This document shows, piece after piece, positions 1 through 8,648 of a stretch of DNA of 64,000 nt. Every line of letters starts with the position of its first letter. The first letter of the stretch is position 1. Both the position numbers and the translations under genes were made by a program. Where the stretch lies: assembly GCF_006494775.1 (NCBI RefSeq), contig NZ_CP041146.1, positions 1,426,001 to 1,490,000 on the forward strand, written 5' to 3'. Source of the stretch: Nocardioides humi. GTDB lineage: Bacteria > Actinomycetota > Actinomycetes > Propionibacteriales > Nocardioidaceae. The notes below the pieces were generated by a model. That model did not search any database. It was given only the letters and a program-made list of their open reading frames with translations, and was not told where the DNA came from.

Positions 1-756
1 CCGGCAGGGCAGGTCGTAGACGGACTCGATCAGCTCGGGGGTGACGATCCGGGTCGGGTCGCCCTGGGCCACGATCGCCCCTCGTGACATCACGACCAGG
101 TGGTCGGCGTACCGGAACGCCAGGTTCAGCTCGTGCAGCACCGTCACGACGGTACGTCCCTCGACGCTCAGCCGCCGGGCGAGCTCGAGAACCTCCACCT
201 GGTGGGCGATGTCGAGGTACGTCGTGGGCTCGTCGAGCAGCAGCAGCCCGGTCTCCTGGGCCAGCACCATGGCCAGCCAGACCCGCTGCCGCTGGCCACC
301 CGACAGCTCGCCGACCCCGCGGTCGGCCAGGTCGGTGACGTCGGCGGCCGCCATGGCCGCGTCGACGGCGGCGCGGTCCGCGGGCGACCACTGCCGCAGC
401 AGGCTCTGGTGCGGGTAGCGGCCCCGGGCGACGAGGTCGGCGACGGTCAGGCCGTCCGGTGCGGTCGGCGACTGCGGGAGCAGGCCGAGGCGGCGGGCCA
501 GCTCCTTGGCGCCGTAGTCCGCCAACGGCCGGTCGTCCAGGGTCAGCGTGCCGGCGGCCGCCGGCACCAGCCGGGCCAGGGCCCGCAGCAGGGTGGACTT
601 GCCGCAGGCGTTGGGCCCGACGACGACCGTCATCCGGCCGTCGGGGATCACCACGTCGAGGTCCTCGATCACGACGCGGTCGCCGTACCGGACCGCGAGT
701 CCGTCGGCCCGCAGCCGCCCCTCGGCGGACTCGGGCACGGGTGCCGGCTCAGCCAC
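1..756 (-). CDS. fepC: Ferric-siderophore ABC transporter ATPase, FepC/FecE-like (3' end outside window)
   Basis: Cytoplasmic ATP-hydrolysing subunit that would drive import of a ferric siderophore through the two permeases encoded just upstream. The frame starts at a GTG and runs off the left edge with 252 codons present. In order it shows Walker A GPNACGKST, Q-loop LPQSP, signature LSGGQRQR, Walker B LLLLDEPTTYLD and the switch His in LHELN, all intact. The start overlaps the end of the permease gene by 8 bp and has GGAGGA a few bases upstream, so translation is probably coupled. Family assignment is secure. The catecholate substrate is inferred from the adjacent ent genes. Confidence 0.92.
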   Translation of the reverse strand, partial: MAEPAPVPESAEGRLRADGLAVRYGDRVVIEDLDVVIPDGRMTVVVGPNACGKSTLLRALARLVPAAAGTLTLDDRPLADYGAKELARRLGLLPQSPTAPDGLTVADLVARGRYPHQSLLRQWSPADRAAVDAAMAAADVTDLADRGVGELSGGQRQRVWLAMVLAQETGLLLLDEPTTYLDIAHQVEVLELARRLSVEGRTVVTVLHELNLAFRYADHLVVMSRGAIVAQGDPTRIVTPELIESVYDLPCR

Positions 757-1783
757 GTTGCTTCCTCCACTCCCCTGCCAGCAGCAGGACCAGGTAGACC
801 CCGCCGACCGCGCCGGTGACGACACCGACGGCGAGCTGGGTCGGCGCGAAGAGCCGCTGGGCGGCGAGGTCGCTGGCCACGACCAGGACCGCGCCCGTCA
901 CCGCCGACGACAGCAGCCCGGGCGTGGGCTGGCCGCCGACCCGGCGCGCGACCTGCGGGGCGGCGAGGGCGACGAAGGCGAGCGGTCCGGTCACGGCGAT
1001 CGCGACCGACACCAGCGCGACGGCGACGACGACCGAGGCGTTCCGCACCCGCTGGACGCGTACGCCGGTCCCCGCGGCGAGGTCGTCGCCCAGGGCGAGC
1101 ATCCCCAGCGGACGGGCGAGCAGCGCGGCCGGCACCAGCAGCACGGCGACCGAGACCGCCAGCAGCGCGGTGCGCGGCCAGAGCACCGCGTTGAGCGAGC
1201 CCGCCGTCCACTGGGCGGCGGTCTGCGCGGCGTCGAGTGAGGCGCGCACGATCAGCAGCGAGTTGATCGCCGCGAGGACCGCGCCGACGCCGATGCCGAC
1301 CAGCACCAGGCGGTTGCCGGTCAGCCCGGCGGCGCGGGTGAGCCCGAAGACGAGCGCCGCCGTGCCGAAGCCGCCGAGGAGCGCGCCGAGCGCCACCGCG
1401 TCGGTGTCGCCGCCCAGCAGCAGGATCTGCACCAGCGCACCGGTCGCCGCACCCGTCGTGAAGCCGATGATGTCGGGGCTGCCGAGCGGGTTGCCGGTGA
1501 CGTTCTGGAAGATCGCGCCGGCGACGCCCAGGGCGATGCCGACGAGCGCGGCCGCCGCGACCCGGGGCGCGCGGGTCTCCTGCACGAAGTAGATGCCGAG
1601 GCCGTCGTCCCCCCGGCCGACCAGGGCCCGGAGCGTCTCGCCCAGCGTCATGTCGTAGTCGCCGACGAGCAGGCAGGCGACGGACAGCCCGGCCAGGACG
1701 ACCAGCCCGACGAGGACGGCGACGGTCGTACGGACGGGGAGGCGCAGGGTCACCGCGCCGCGGCCCACGAGCAGGTGCCTCAC
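749..1783 (-). CDS. fepG: Ferric-siderophore ABC transporter permease, FepG-like
   Basis: Second inner-membrane permease of the importer, 344 residues, with many hydrophobic helices typical of the FecCD family. The EAA-like cytoplasmic loop reads GPLAFVALAAPQVARR, and the GNPLGSPDIIG stretch after the first helices is a family hallmark. It starts with a GTG whose last two bases are part of the TGA of the preceding permease (GTGA overlap), and its own end overlaps the ATPase start. Expected to pair with the FepD-like subunit as a heterodimer. Iron-regulated expression is inferred from the box upstream of fepD. Confidence 0.9.
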   Translation of the reverse strand: MRHLLVGRGAVTLRLPVRTTVAVLVGLVVLAGLSVACLLVGDYDMTLGETLRALVGRGDDGLGIYFVQETRAPRVAAAALVGIALGVAGAIFQNVTGNPLGSPDIIGFTTGAATGALVQILLLGGDTDAVALGALLGGFGTAALVFGLTRAAGLTGNRLVLVGIGVGAVLAAINSLLIVRASLDAAQTAAQWTAGSLNAVLWPRTALLAVSVAVLLVPAALLARPLGMLALGDDLAAGTGVRVQRVRNASVVVAVALVSVAIAVTGPLAFVALAAPQVARRVGGQPTPGLLSSAVTGAVLVVASDLAAQRLFAPTQLAVGVVTGAVGGVYLVLLLAGEWRKQRG

Positions 1784-2781
1784 AGTGCCGGCACCTTCCG
1801 GCGCGACACGACGGCGACGAAGACCGGGGCGCCCAGCAGCGCGGCCACGATGCCGACCTCGATCTCGGCCCGGGGTACGACGACCCGGGCGAGCGTGTCG
1901 GCCGCCAGCAGCCACGCCGGCCCCAGCAGCAGGCACAGCGCGGTGATCCAGCGCTGGTCCGCCCCGACCAGCGTCCGGGCGATCAGCGGCACGCCGAGCC
2001 CGACGAACCCGATCGGGCCCACGGCGGCGGTCGCGGCGCCCGCCAGCAGGGTCACCGCGACGATCGCGAGGGTGCGCGCCCGGCCCAGGCGCACCCCCAG
2101 GCCCTGCGCGGTCTCGTCGCCCAGCGCCAGCGCGTTGAGCGCCGGCCCGAGGAGCACCGCGACGGCCACGCCCAGGACGAGGAACGGCCCCACCGCCTGC
2201 AGGACCGGCCAGCCGCGGCCCTCGGTCGAGCCGACGACCCAGAAGCGGAGCTCGTTGAAGACGACCTGGTCGAGCAGCATCACGGTCTGCACGATCGCGG
2301 TCAGCGCCGCGCTGACCGCGATGCCGGCGAGAGCGAGCCGCGCCGGGCTGGCGTTGGTGCGGCCGGTGCCGGCCAGGACGTAGACGGCGACCGCCGCGAC
2401 CGCGGCCCCGGTGAAGGCGAACCAGAGGTAGAACCAGATCCCGGCGACGCCCGCGACCGCGACCGCGAGCACCACGGCCAGGGTGGCGCCGGCGTTGATG
2501 CCGAGGATGCCGGGGTCGGCGAGCGGGTTGCGGGTCAGCGACTGCATGAGCGCGCCGGCGACGCCGAGCGCGGCCCCCACCACCCCGGCCACCACCGTCC
2601 GCGGGATCCGCTGGTCGTGGACGACGCCGGACGCCGTACTCCCGTCGGGGTGCAGCAGCAGGCGCCACACGTCGCCGAGCGGGATCGGGTTGGACCCGAA
2701 GGACAGGCTGAGCACGATCGCCCCCAGCAGCACCAGGAACGCACCGCCGAGCAGCAGCGGGCGGCGGGCGACTGGCGACAA
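1780..2781 (-). CDS. fepD: Ferric-siderophore ABC transporter permease, FepD-like
   Basis: First permease of the importer, 333 residues, FecCD family. It shows RNPLADPGILGINAG and the ATPase-contacting loop GPIGFVGLGVPLIAR. The only start I can support is a TTG at 2781, because an in-frame TAG lies about 50 bases upstream with no ATG or GTG between. Only a weak Shine-Dalgarno-like CGGAAG precedes it. It heads the fepD-fepG-fepC group and is preceded by an iron box at 2823-2841. No substrate-binding protein gene of the FepB type lies beside it in this window. Confidence 0.9.
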   Translation of the reverse strand: MSPVARRPLLLGGAFLVLLGAIVLSLSFGSNPIPLGDVWRLLLHPDGSTASGVVHDQRIPRTVVAGVVGAALGVAGALMQSLTRNPLADPGILGINAGATLAVVLAVAVAGVAGIWFYLWFAFTGAAVAAVAVYVLAGTGRTNASPARLALAGIAVSAALTAIVQTVMLLDQVVFNELRFWVVGSTEGRGWPVLQAVGPFLVLGVAVAVLLGPALNALALGDETAQGLGVRLGRARTLAIVAVTLLAGAATAAVGPIGFVGLGVPLIARTLVGADQRWITALCLLLGPAWLLAADTLARVVVPRAEIEVGIVAALLGAPVFVAVVSRRKVPAL

Positions 2782-2822
2782 GATGACTTCCGGGGACGGC
2801 GCAGGACGACCTGGACCCCTGC

Positions 2823-2841
2823 GAAACTAAGCCGACCCTAA
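2823..2841 (-). promoter_or_regulatory. Candidate IdeR/DmdR iron box before fepD
   Basis: Read on the minus strand the 19 bases are TTAGGGTCGGCTTAGTTTC, matching 12 of 19 positions of the actinobacterial iron-box consensus TTAGGTTAGGCTAACCTAA, with the left half TTAGG intact. It lies 42 bases before the fepD TTG, where an iron-loaded DtxR-family repressor could block transcription of the importer. The match is partial, so this is a candidate supported mainly by context. Confidence 0.5.
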
Positions 2842-2862
2842 CATTCATCGGATCTTGAGTTG

Positions 2863-3531
2863 CTACCGGGCCGGCGCGCCGCTCCCGGGGGCGATGTCGC
2901 GGCACGCGTGGGTGCCCGCCAGCTCGCCCGCCTCCCGGACCCGCCCGGCCGCGATCGCCTCGAGCAGGCCGGCGTGCGCGTCGTGGCGCTCCTGCTCGTC
3001 CTGCCCGATGTGCAGCGCACCGCTCTCGATCCCCCGGCGCAGCGCGGCCATCAGGCCCGAGTAGAGCTCGGAGAGCAGCCGGTTGCCCGACAGGTCCACC
3101 AGCAGCGCGTGGAACTGCCCGGGGGTGCGTCCGCGCTCCGAGCCGTCGCTGGCGGCGAGATCCGCCTCGTGCGCCGCGCGCAGCCGGTCCACGCCGTCGG
3201 CGTCGGCGAGCTCGGCGGCGAGCTCGGCGGCCTGCACCTCCAGCGCGCGCCGCACCATGAGCAGGTCCTCCCAGGAGTGCTCGGCGGCGAAGTCGGTCAG
3301 CACGCTGCGCACCGGGTTCAGCGAGCGCACGAAGGTGCCGCGTCCCGGCGCCGGCTCGAGCATGCCGAGATGGGCGAGGCTGCGCACCGCCTCCCGGACC
3401 GTGCTGCGGCCGACGCCCAGCTCCGCGGCCAGCTCGGCCTCGGTCGGGATCTTGCCGTTGACCGGCCACCGGCCCGAGGTGATGTCGGCCTGCAGGCGAC
3501 GCACCGTCTCGCGCGCCCGATCGCTACCCAT
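2863..3531 (-). CDS. GntR-family (FadR-type) transcriptional regulator
   Basis: A 222-residue DNA-binding regulator. The N-terminal winged helix-turn-helix is typical of GntR proteins (IPTEAELAAELGVGRSTVREAVRSL split across residues about 28-52, followed by GRGTFV). The C-terminal all-helical FCD domain (from about residue 75) carries the spaced His residues that usually bind a metal or ligand. It lies between entF and fepD on the same strand, about 50 bp after entF. A GTG six bases upstream (3537) is an alternative start: TAGACT lies 8 bases before it, as a leaderless -10 would. Target genes and ligand are unknown, and there is no direct evidence that it controls the siderophore genes. Confidence 0.88.
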   Translation of the reverse strand: MGSDRARETVRRLQADITSGRWPVNGKIPTEAELAAELGVGRSTVREAVRSLAHLGMLEPAPGRGTFVRSLNPVRSVLTDFAAEHSWEDLLMVRRALEVQAAELAAELADADGVDRLRAAHEADLAASDGSERGRTPGQFHALLVDLSGNRLLSELYSGLMAALRRGIESGALHIGQDEQERHDAHAGLLEAIAAGRVREAGELAGTHACRDIAPGSGAPAR

Positions 3532-3580
3532 GCTCACGTGGGGTGAGTCTAGGCCCGGGACGCCAGCACGTCGGTCACCC

Positions 3581-6500
3581 TCAGTCCAGCAGGGCCGCGA
3601 GGACGTCGGCCACCCGGTCGACCGCGGGGCGGCGTACGAGATCGCCGTGGGTGGCGGCGACGTCGTGGCGGCGCACCTCCCCCTTCGTGTACGACGACCA
3701 GCCGGTCGCCTCCAGCCAGATCTCCGCCCGCGGGCGGTCGCGACGACGACATCGACGTCGCCGTCGAGGATCGGGTGCCGGGAGCTGCGCACGATCCGGG
3801 CGGCGTTGACGACGCCGGCGATGCAGCCGGCGAGGACGTCGGGCGGCAGGGCGGCGAGGGCGGAGCCGCCGGCGCGCAGCACGTCCACCACGATGGCGCG
3901 GTCGAGGACGGGGGCACCGTCGGCGTCGTCGGGCAGGAGTCCCTCGACGCCGCCCATCCGCAGGATGCCGCGCAGCGCCTCCTGCTCGGTGGGCTCGGCG
4001 AGGTGCTGCCACTGCTCGGAGGGATAGGCGTCGAGCAGCAGCACGGCGCCGACGTCCTGGTCGTCCGCGCGGGCGAGGGCGGCGACGGCGTGCGCGGCCA
4101 TCCCGCCCAGCGACCAGCCGGCGACGTGGAACCGGCCGGTGCCGACCACGGCCCGGATCGCGGCCAGCTGGTGGCGGGCGAGGGCCTCGAGGTCGTCGAA
4201 AGCGGTGGGCGTGCCGGTGGCGAGCCCGGCCGCCTGGAGGGCGTGGACGGGCAGGTCGGCCGGCAGGGCGCCGAGCAGGCTCGTGTAGCACCAGCCCAGG
4301 CCGCCGGCGGGCGGGAGCAGGAACAGCGGCGCGCGGTCGCTGTCCCGGGCGGCGCGCAGGGTGAGGACCTCGTCCAGGCCTCCCCGCCGGCGCTCCCGCC
4401 GGACACGAGGGCCGCCAGCCCGGCCGGGGTGGGCGCCGCGAACACGTCGGCCAGGCCGAGCTCGACGCCGAGGTCGTCCTCGACCCGCCCGAGCAGGCGC
4501 AGTACGCCGAGCGAGTCGCCGCCGCTGGAGAAGAAGTCGGCGTCGGGGGCGAGCGGCGAGCCGCCGAGCACCTCGCCGAAGATCGCGCACAGCTGCTGCT
4601 CGACCAGTGTCGACGGCGCCTCGGCGCCGGCCGCGGCGCCGGTGTCGGGCGGCGCGAGCTCCGCCAGCCGCGCGCGGTCGGTCTTCCCGCTGGTGCCCAG
4701 CGGCATCGCGGCGACGGGCACGTAGTGGCTGGGCATCCAGCCCTCGGGCAGCGCCGAGGCGGCCCGTGCGCGCAGACCGCCGACCACCTCGTCCGCACCG
4801 ACGCCCGGGGCCGGGACGAACCAGACGACCAGCCGGCCGTCCACGACCCCGGCCGCCACCGCGTCGGCCCCGTCCGTCCCGGCGACGGCGGCCTCGATCT
4901 CGCCGAGCTCGATCCGCTGGCCGCGGACCTTGACCTGGTCGTCGGTGCGGCCGAGATAGCGCAGCGCGCCGTCGGGGCGCCAGGCGGCGAGGTCTCCGGT
5001 GCGGTAGAGGCGGCCGAGGCCCGGAACGTCCACGAACCGCTCGGCGGTCAGATCGGGCCGCCCGACATACCCCTCGGCGAGCTGGACGCCGCCGAGCCAC
5101 AGCTCGCCGACCACCCCGATCGGCACCGGCCGGCCGCCCGGATCGAGCACGTGACAGGTGGTGTTCCACACCGGCCGGCCGATCGGCACCGCTCGCTCGT
5201 CGTCCGGCGAGCAGTCCCAGACGGTGACGTCGACCGCGGCCTCGGTGGGTCCGTAGAGGTTGGTCGGCGCGACGCCGAACCACTCCACGCAGCCCGCCAC
5301 CAGGTCCGGCGTCAGCGCCTCGCCGCTGCACACCAGGGAGCGGACTACGCCGGAGCGCACCCGCTCGCGGCTGACCCGGTCGGCGAGAAAGGCGCGCAGC
5401 ATCGACGGCACGAAGTGCAGCGTGGTCACCCGCTCCTCGACCACGAGCTCGGCCAGTCGCCGCGGATCGCGGTGGGCGCCGGGCTCGGCGATCACGACGC
5501 AGCCTCCGGCCTGCAGCGGCCAGAACAGCTCCCACACCGAGACGTCGAAGGAGATCGGCGTCTTGTGCAGCACCCGCTCGCCGGGCGCGAGCCGGAAGTA
5601 GTGCTGCATCCAGGCCAGCCGGTTGTCGATCGCCGCGTGCCCGACCAGGACGCCCTTGGGCCGGCCGGTCGAGCCGGAGGTGAAGAGCAGGTACGCCGGC
5701 GCGGCGGGGTCGGCGAAGACGTCGGCCACCGGCTCGGCGGCCGCGAGCTCCTCGAGCGGGAACGCTTGCCCAGTTCCGCGTCGTCCAGGGCGGGTGATGG
5801 CAAAGGCCACTTCGTTCAGACCTCGGCGCGAAGGCATGCTGGGCGCACGTCGAGCGTCGGCAACGCCGCCAGCGCGCGTCATGGGCGGCGCGGGGCGGGC
5901 GGGGTCGGTGACCACCAGCGCCACGTCGGCGTCCTCGCACATCGCGGCCAGCCGCGCCTCGGGGAGGTCCGGGTCGAGCGGCAGGTACACCGCGCCGAGC
6001 AGCTGGACCGCGTGGATCGTCTCGTAGAGCCCGAGCCCGCGGGGCAGGCGGACGCCGACGACATCGCCCGGGCCGACGCCCCGCTCGCGCAGCCCGCCGG
6101 CGATCCGGCGGCTGCGATCGAGCAGCTCGCCGTAGGTCCGGGTCGCGCCGGCGAACACCAGGGCCGGCGCCTCCGGGGTGGCCTCCGCCTGCCGGACGAA
6201 CCGCTGCGCGAGGGTCGCCGCGTCGTGCGGGTGGGCCGTGGCGTTGAAGCCGTCGATCATGCGCAGCTCGTCCGGCGTCGCGAGCGGCAGCGCCTCGACC
6301 GGGAGGTCGGGCTCGGCGCCGGCGAGGGCGACCAGCCACGACCGCAGGCGCGCCAGGTGGGCGGCCAGCTCGCCGGCGTCGTACAGGTCGGGGTGGGCGT
6401 CGAGCTCGAGGCGTACGGCGCGGCCGCGGCCGGGCGTGCCGCGCAGCCCGATGGTCATGTCCTCGACCGGGCCGGCGGTGAGATTGCGGACCGCACCCGC

Positions 6501-7580
6501 GACCTCGCCCAGCGAGATCTCGAGGTCGAACGGGATCAGGTTGAGCTGAGCGCCGAACAGCTGAGCGCCCGGATGCTCACGGGCCAGCATCCGCTGGAGC
6601 GCCTCCTGCCGGACGAACGGGTGCTCGCGCACCTCGCGCTGGCCGGCCGCCACGGCGGCCAGGACGTCCGCGACGGTGCCGCGGCCGGGGATGGTCAGGG
6701 GCAGCACGTTCGTCGCGGTGCACACGGTGCGGGCCGCAGCCAGCTGGCCGACGCCGGGGACGGCCCGGTTCATCAGCGGCAGCCCGATCCGGGTGGCGTC
6801 GCGGCCGGCCATCCGGGCCAGGTAGGCGCCCACCGCGGCGGTCACCAGGTCGGTCCAGCCGACGCCGAGCCGGCGGGCGCCCTGCACCAGCGCGGTCTGG
6901 GCCTCCTCGTCGAGCGGGACCACCGCGCGTCGGGCGCGGGCTGCCGGGGACGACGTCCGCCCGGCGAGCGCGACGACGCCCGTCATGCCGGCCAGCCGCT
7001 CCTGCCAGGCCGACGTGGCGGCGGTGTCGTCGCGGGCGGCGTCCTCGGCGACCACGTCCGCGAGAACGGCGCCCGGCTCGGCACGGGGTGCGCGCTGCTC
7101 CACGATCGCGTCGTGGTGCTCGGCGATGCGGCGGAGCAGCTGCTGCGCGGCGTACCCGTCGGCGACCAGGTGGTGCGCCGCGTGGTACCACCAGCAGCGG
7201 CCGTCCGGGAGCCGGAGCAGCGCCGACCGCACCAGCGGATCGCCCCCGGTCAGGCGCATCGGGACGGCGAGGTCGTCGCGCAGCCACGCCTCGGCGGCCT
7301 GCTCGCCGGCGACGTCGACCACGGGCAGCGCCACCTCCGGCACCTGCCCTTCAATCAACTCCGTGACGCGCTGCCGCGGCCCGTCCGGGGCCACGGCCAG
7401 CTCGACGCGGACCTGCTCGTGCTCGGCGTACGCCCGCCGGTGCGCCTCGCGGAGCACGTCGGCGTCGACCGGGCCGGCGAGCTCGACGACCTCGGCGGTG
7501 GTGTAGCAGGGGTTGTCCGGCGCGAGCTCGTGGGCGAAGAACAGGCCCAGCTGCGCGCTGGTGAGCGGAAGGTCAGACAC
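3581..7580 (-). CDS. entF: Single-module siderophore synthetase EntF-like (C-A-T-TE), two apparent frameshifts
   Basis: Condenses aryl-carrier-bound 2,3-dihydroxybenzoate with an amino acid and releases the product. Corrected length is about 1,333 residues, like EntF. Condensation domain: HHLVADG at residues 136-142. Adenylation domain: LLFTSGSTGRPKG near 625, NLYGPTEAAVDVT, YRTGDLAAW and PLGTSGKTDR. Carrier: FFSSGGDSLGV near 1020. Thioesterase: GWSLGG near 1155. The stretch FDVSVWELFW with LHFVPSM and CSGEAL closely resembles serine-activating EntF. GTG start, overlapping entB by 8 bp. One base is missing near 4382-4385 and another at 3726-3737, and the thioesterase frame is restored only if each is added back. 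An in-frame repeat lies at 5790-5879. No MbtH-like gene is adjacent. Confidence 0.9.
5790..5879. repeat. Dispersed repeat family A, copy inside entF
   Basis: A 90-base unit (30 codons) that keeps the entF frame open. It shares an identical 34-base run (5798-5831) and an identical 23-base run (5852-5874) with the copy at 8525-8615, separated by about 20 diverged bases. Its ends are only weakly inverted (8 of 12). It falls in the adenylation-domain linker between VVTDPARPAP and the ATP loop. The encoded residues include MPSRRGLNEVAFA, unlike anything expected in this domain. Confidence 0.85.
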
Positions 7581-8471
7581 CGACGACGAGCGCGCGCTCA
7601 CGGAGGAAGGAGATCGTGGGCCGGCGGGTGAACTCGCCGAAGTCGACGTCGACGCCGGACTCGGCGAGCACGTCGAGCACCTCGAAGGCGCGCAGCGAGT
7701 CCAGGCCAAGAGAGAACAGGTCGGTCTCCGGGTCCGCGAACGCGGTCGCGACCAGGTCGGCGTCCAGGTGGACGGCGAGCTCGTCGCGCAGCACGGCGTC
7801 GAGCCCAGCGCCGGCACCGGCGGCGGCCGGCGCCGCCGGCGTGAGGGCCGCGACGACGCTGTCGGCCGTGGCGACCACCCCGCAACAGCTGGCGATCTGG
7901 CGCAGCGCGAGCGCATGCTCCTCGGGCCCGAAGTCGGCGACGGCGTCGGCCACGACGAACGGGTGCACCTCGCGCTGGAAGGCCTCCAGCGCGGTGGCGG
8001 TGACGCCGATGTGGGCGTAGACGCCGGTGATCACCAGCTGGTCGCGACCGGCCGCGGCCAGCTCCTCGGCGAGCTCGCTGCGCGCGAAGGCGCTGTAGCG
8101 GTGCTTCACCAGCACCCGCTCCCCCGCCTCGGGCGCGACGGCGTCGAGGATGTCGGTGTGCTCGGGCACCGCGCGCATCCCGGGGCCCCACAGGTCCCGC
8201 TGCAGGCCCGCGCGGTCTGGTCCTGGTCGCCGCGCTGCGCGGTGTAGAAGACGGGTACGCCGGCGGCGCGCGCGGCGCCCAGGATCTCCGCGGTGCGGCG
8301 TACCGCCTGGTGCAGGGCGGCGCAGTCGGGCGCGTAGGGCCGGGTGAAGTACCGCTGCAGGTCGTGGACCAGGACCGCGGCCCGCTCGGCCCGCAGCGTC
8401 CATCCGGCCCGGCTGACGGGCAGGGCGGACAGGTCGGGACCGGCGTAGTCGATCGACGGCGGCAGGGGCAT
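7573..8471 (-). CDS. entB: Isochorismatase with aryl carrier domain (EntB-like), one apparent frameshift
   Basis: Bifunctional protein: hydrolyses isochorismate to 2,3-dihydro-2,3-dihydroxybenzoate and carries 2,3-dihydroxybenzoate for EntF. Corrected length is 299 residues. The isochorismatase half has LVHDLQRYF with the catalytic Asp, VLVKHRYSAF with the Lys, and ITGVYAHIG as in EntB. The C-terminal carrier has FSLGLDSLR, whose Ser takes the phosphopantetheine. The start ATG has a strong GAGGAG five bases upstream. One base is missing in the run at 8205-8215: QRGDQDQT continues as GLQRDLWGPGM only after a one-base shift. It overlaps entF by 8 bp. Confidence 0.92.
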
Positions 8472-8524
8472 CAGGGCTCCTCGATGGGTAGGTCCAAGGG
8501 ATCGTGCAGCGAGTGGTGCTCAGG

Positions 8525-8615
8525 GCGCGCGCTGGCAAAGGCCACTTCGTTCAGACCTCGGCGCGAGGGCATACCGGGTCGTCTGGTGAGCGTCGGCAAC
8601 GCCGCCAGCGTGCGC
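8525..8615. repeat. Dispersed repeat family A, intergenic copy between entE and entB
   Basis: A 91-base unit bounded by a 12-base inverted repeat (8525-8536 and 8604-8615, 11 of 12 matching). The interior shares 34-base and 23-base identical runs with the copy in entF. The block at 8567-8587 matches the copy at 53440-53605 instead (GGCATACCGGGT followed by GTCTG). It occupies about half of the 177-base gap between entE and entB. Confidence 0.85.
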
Positions 8616-8648
8616 TCTGGGCGCCGCGCAGCGCGCGAGACCTTGGGA

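Noticed and set aside
4380..4386. Programmed frameshift in entF between carrier and thioesterase domains
   Set aside because: The same one-base loss in G/C runs occurs in five other unrelated genes, including adk, so a shared technical cause is more likely. No slippery heptamer or downstream pseudoknot is evident.
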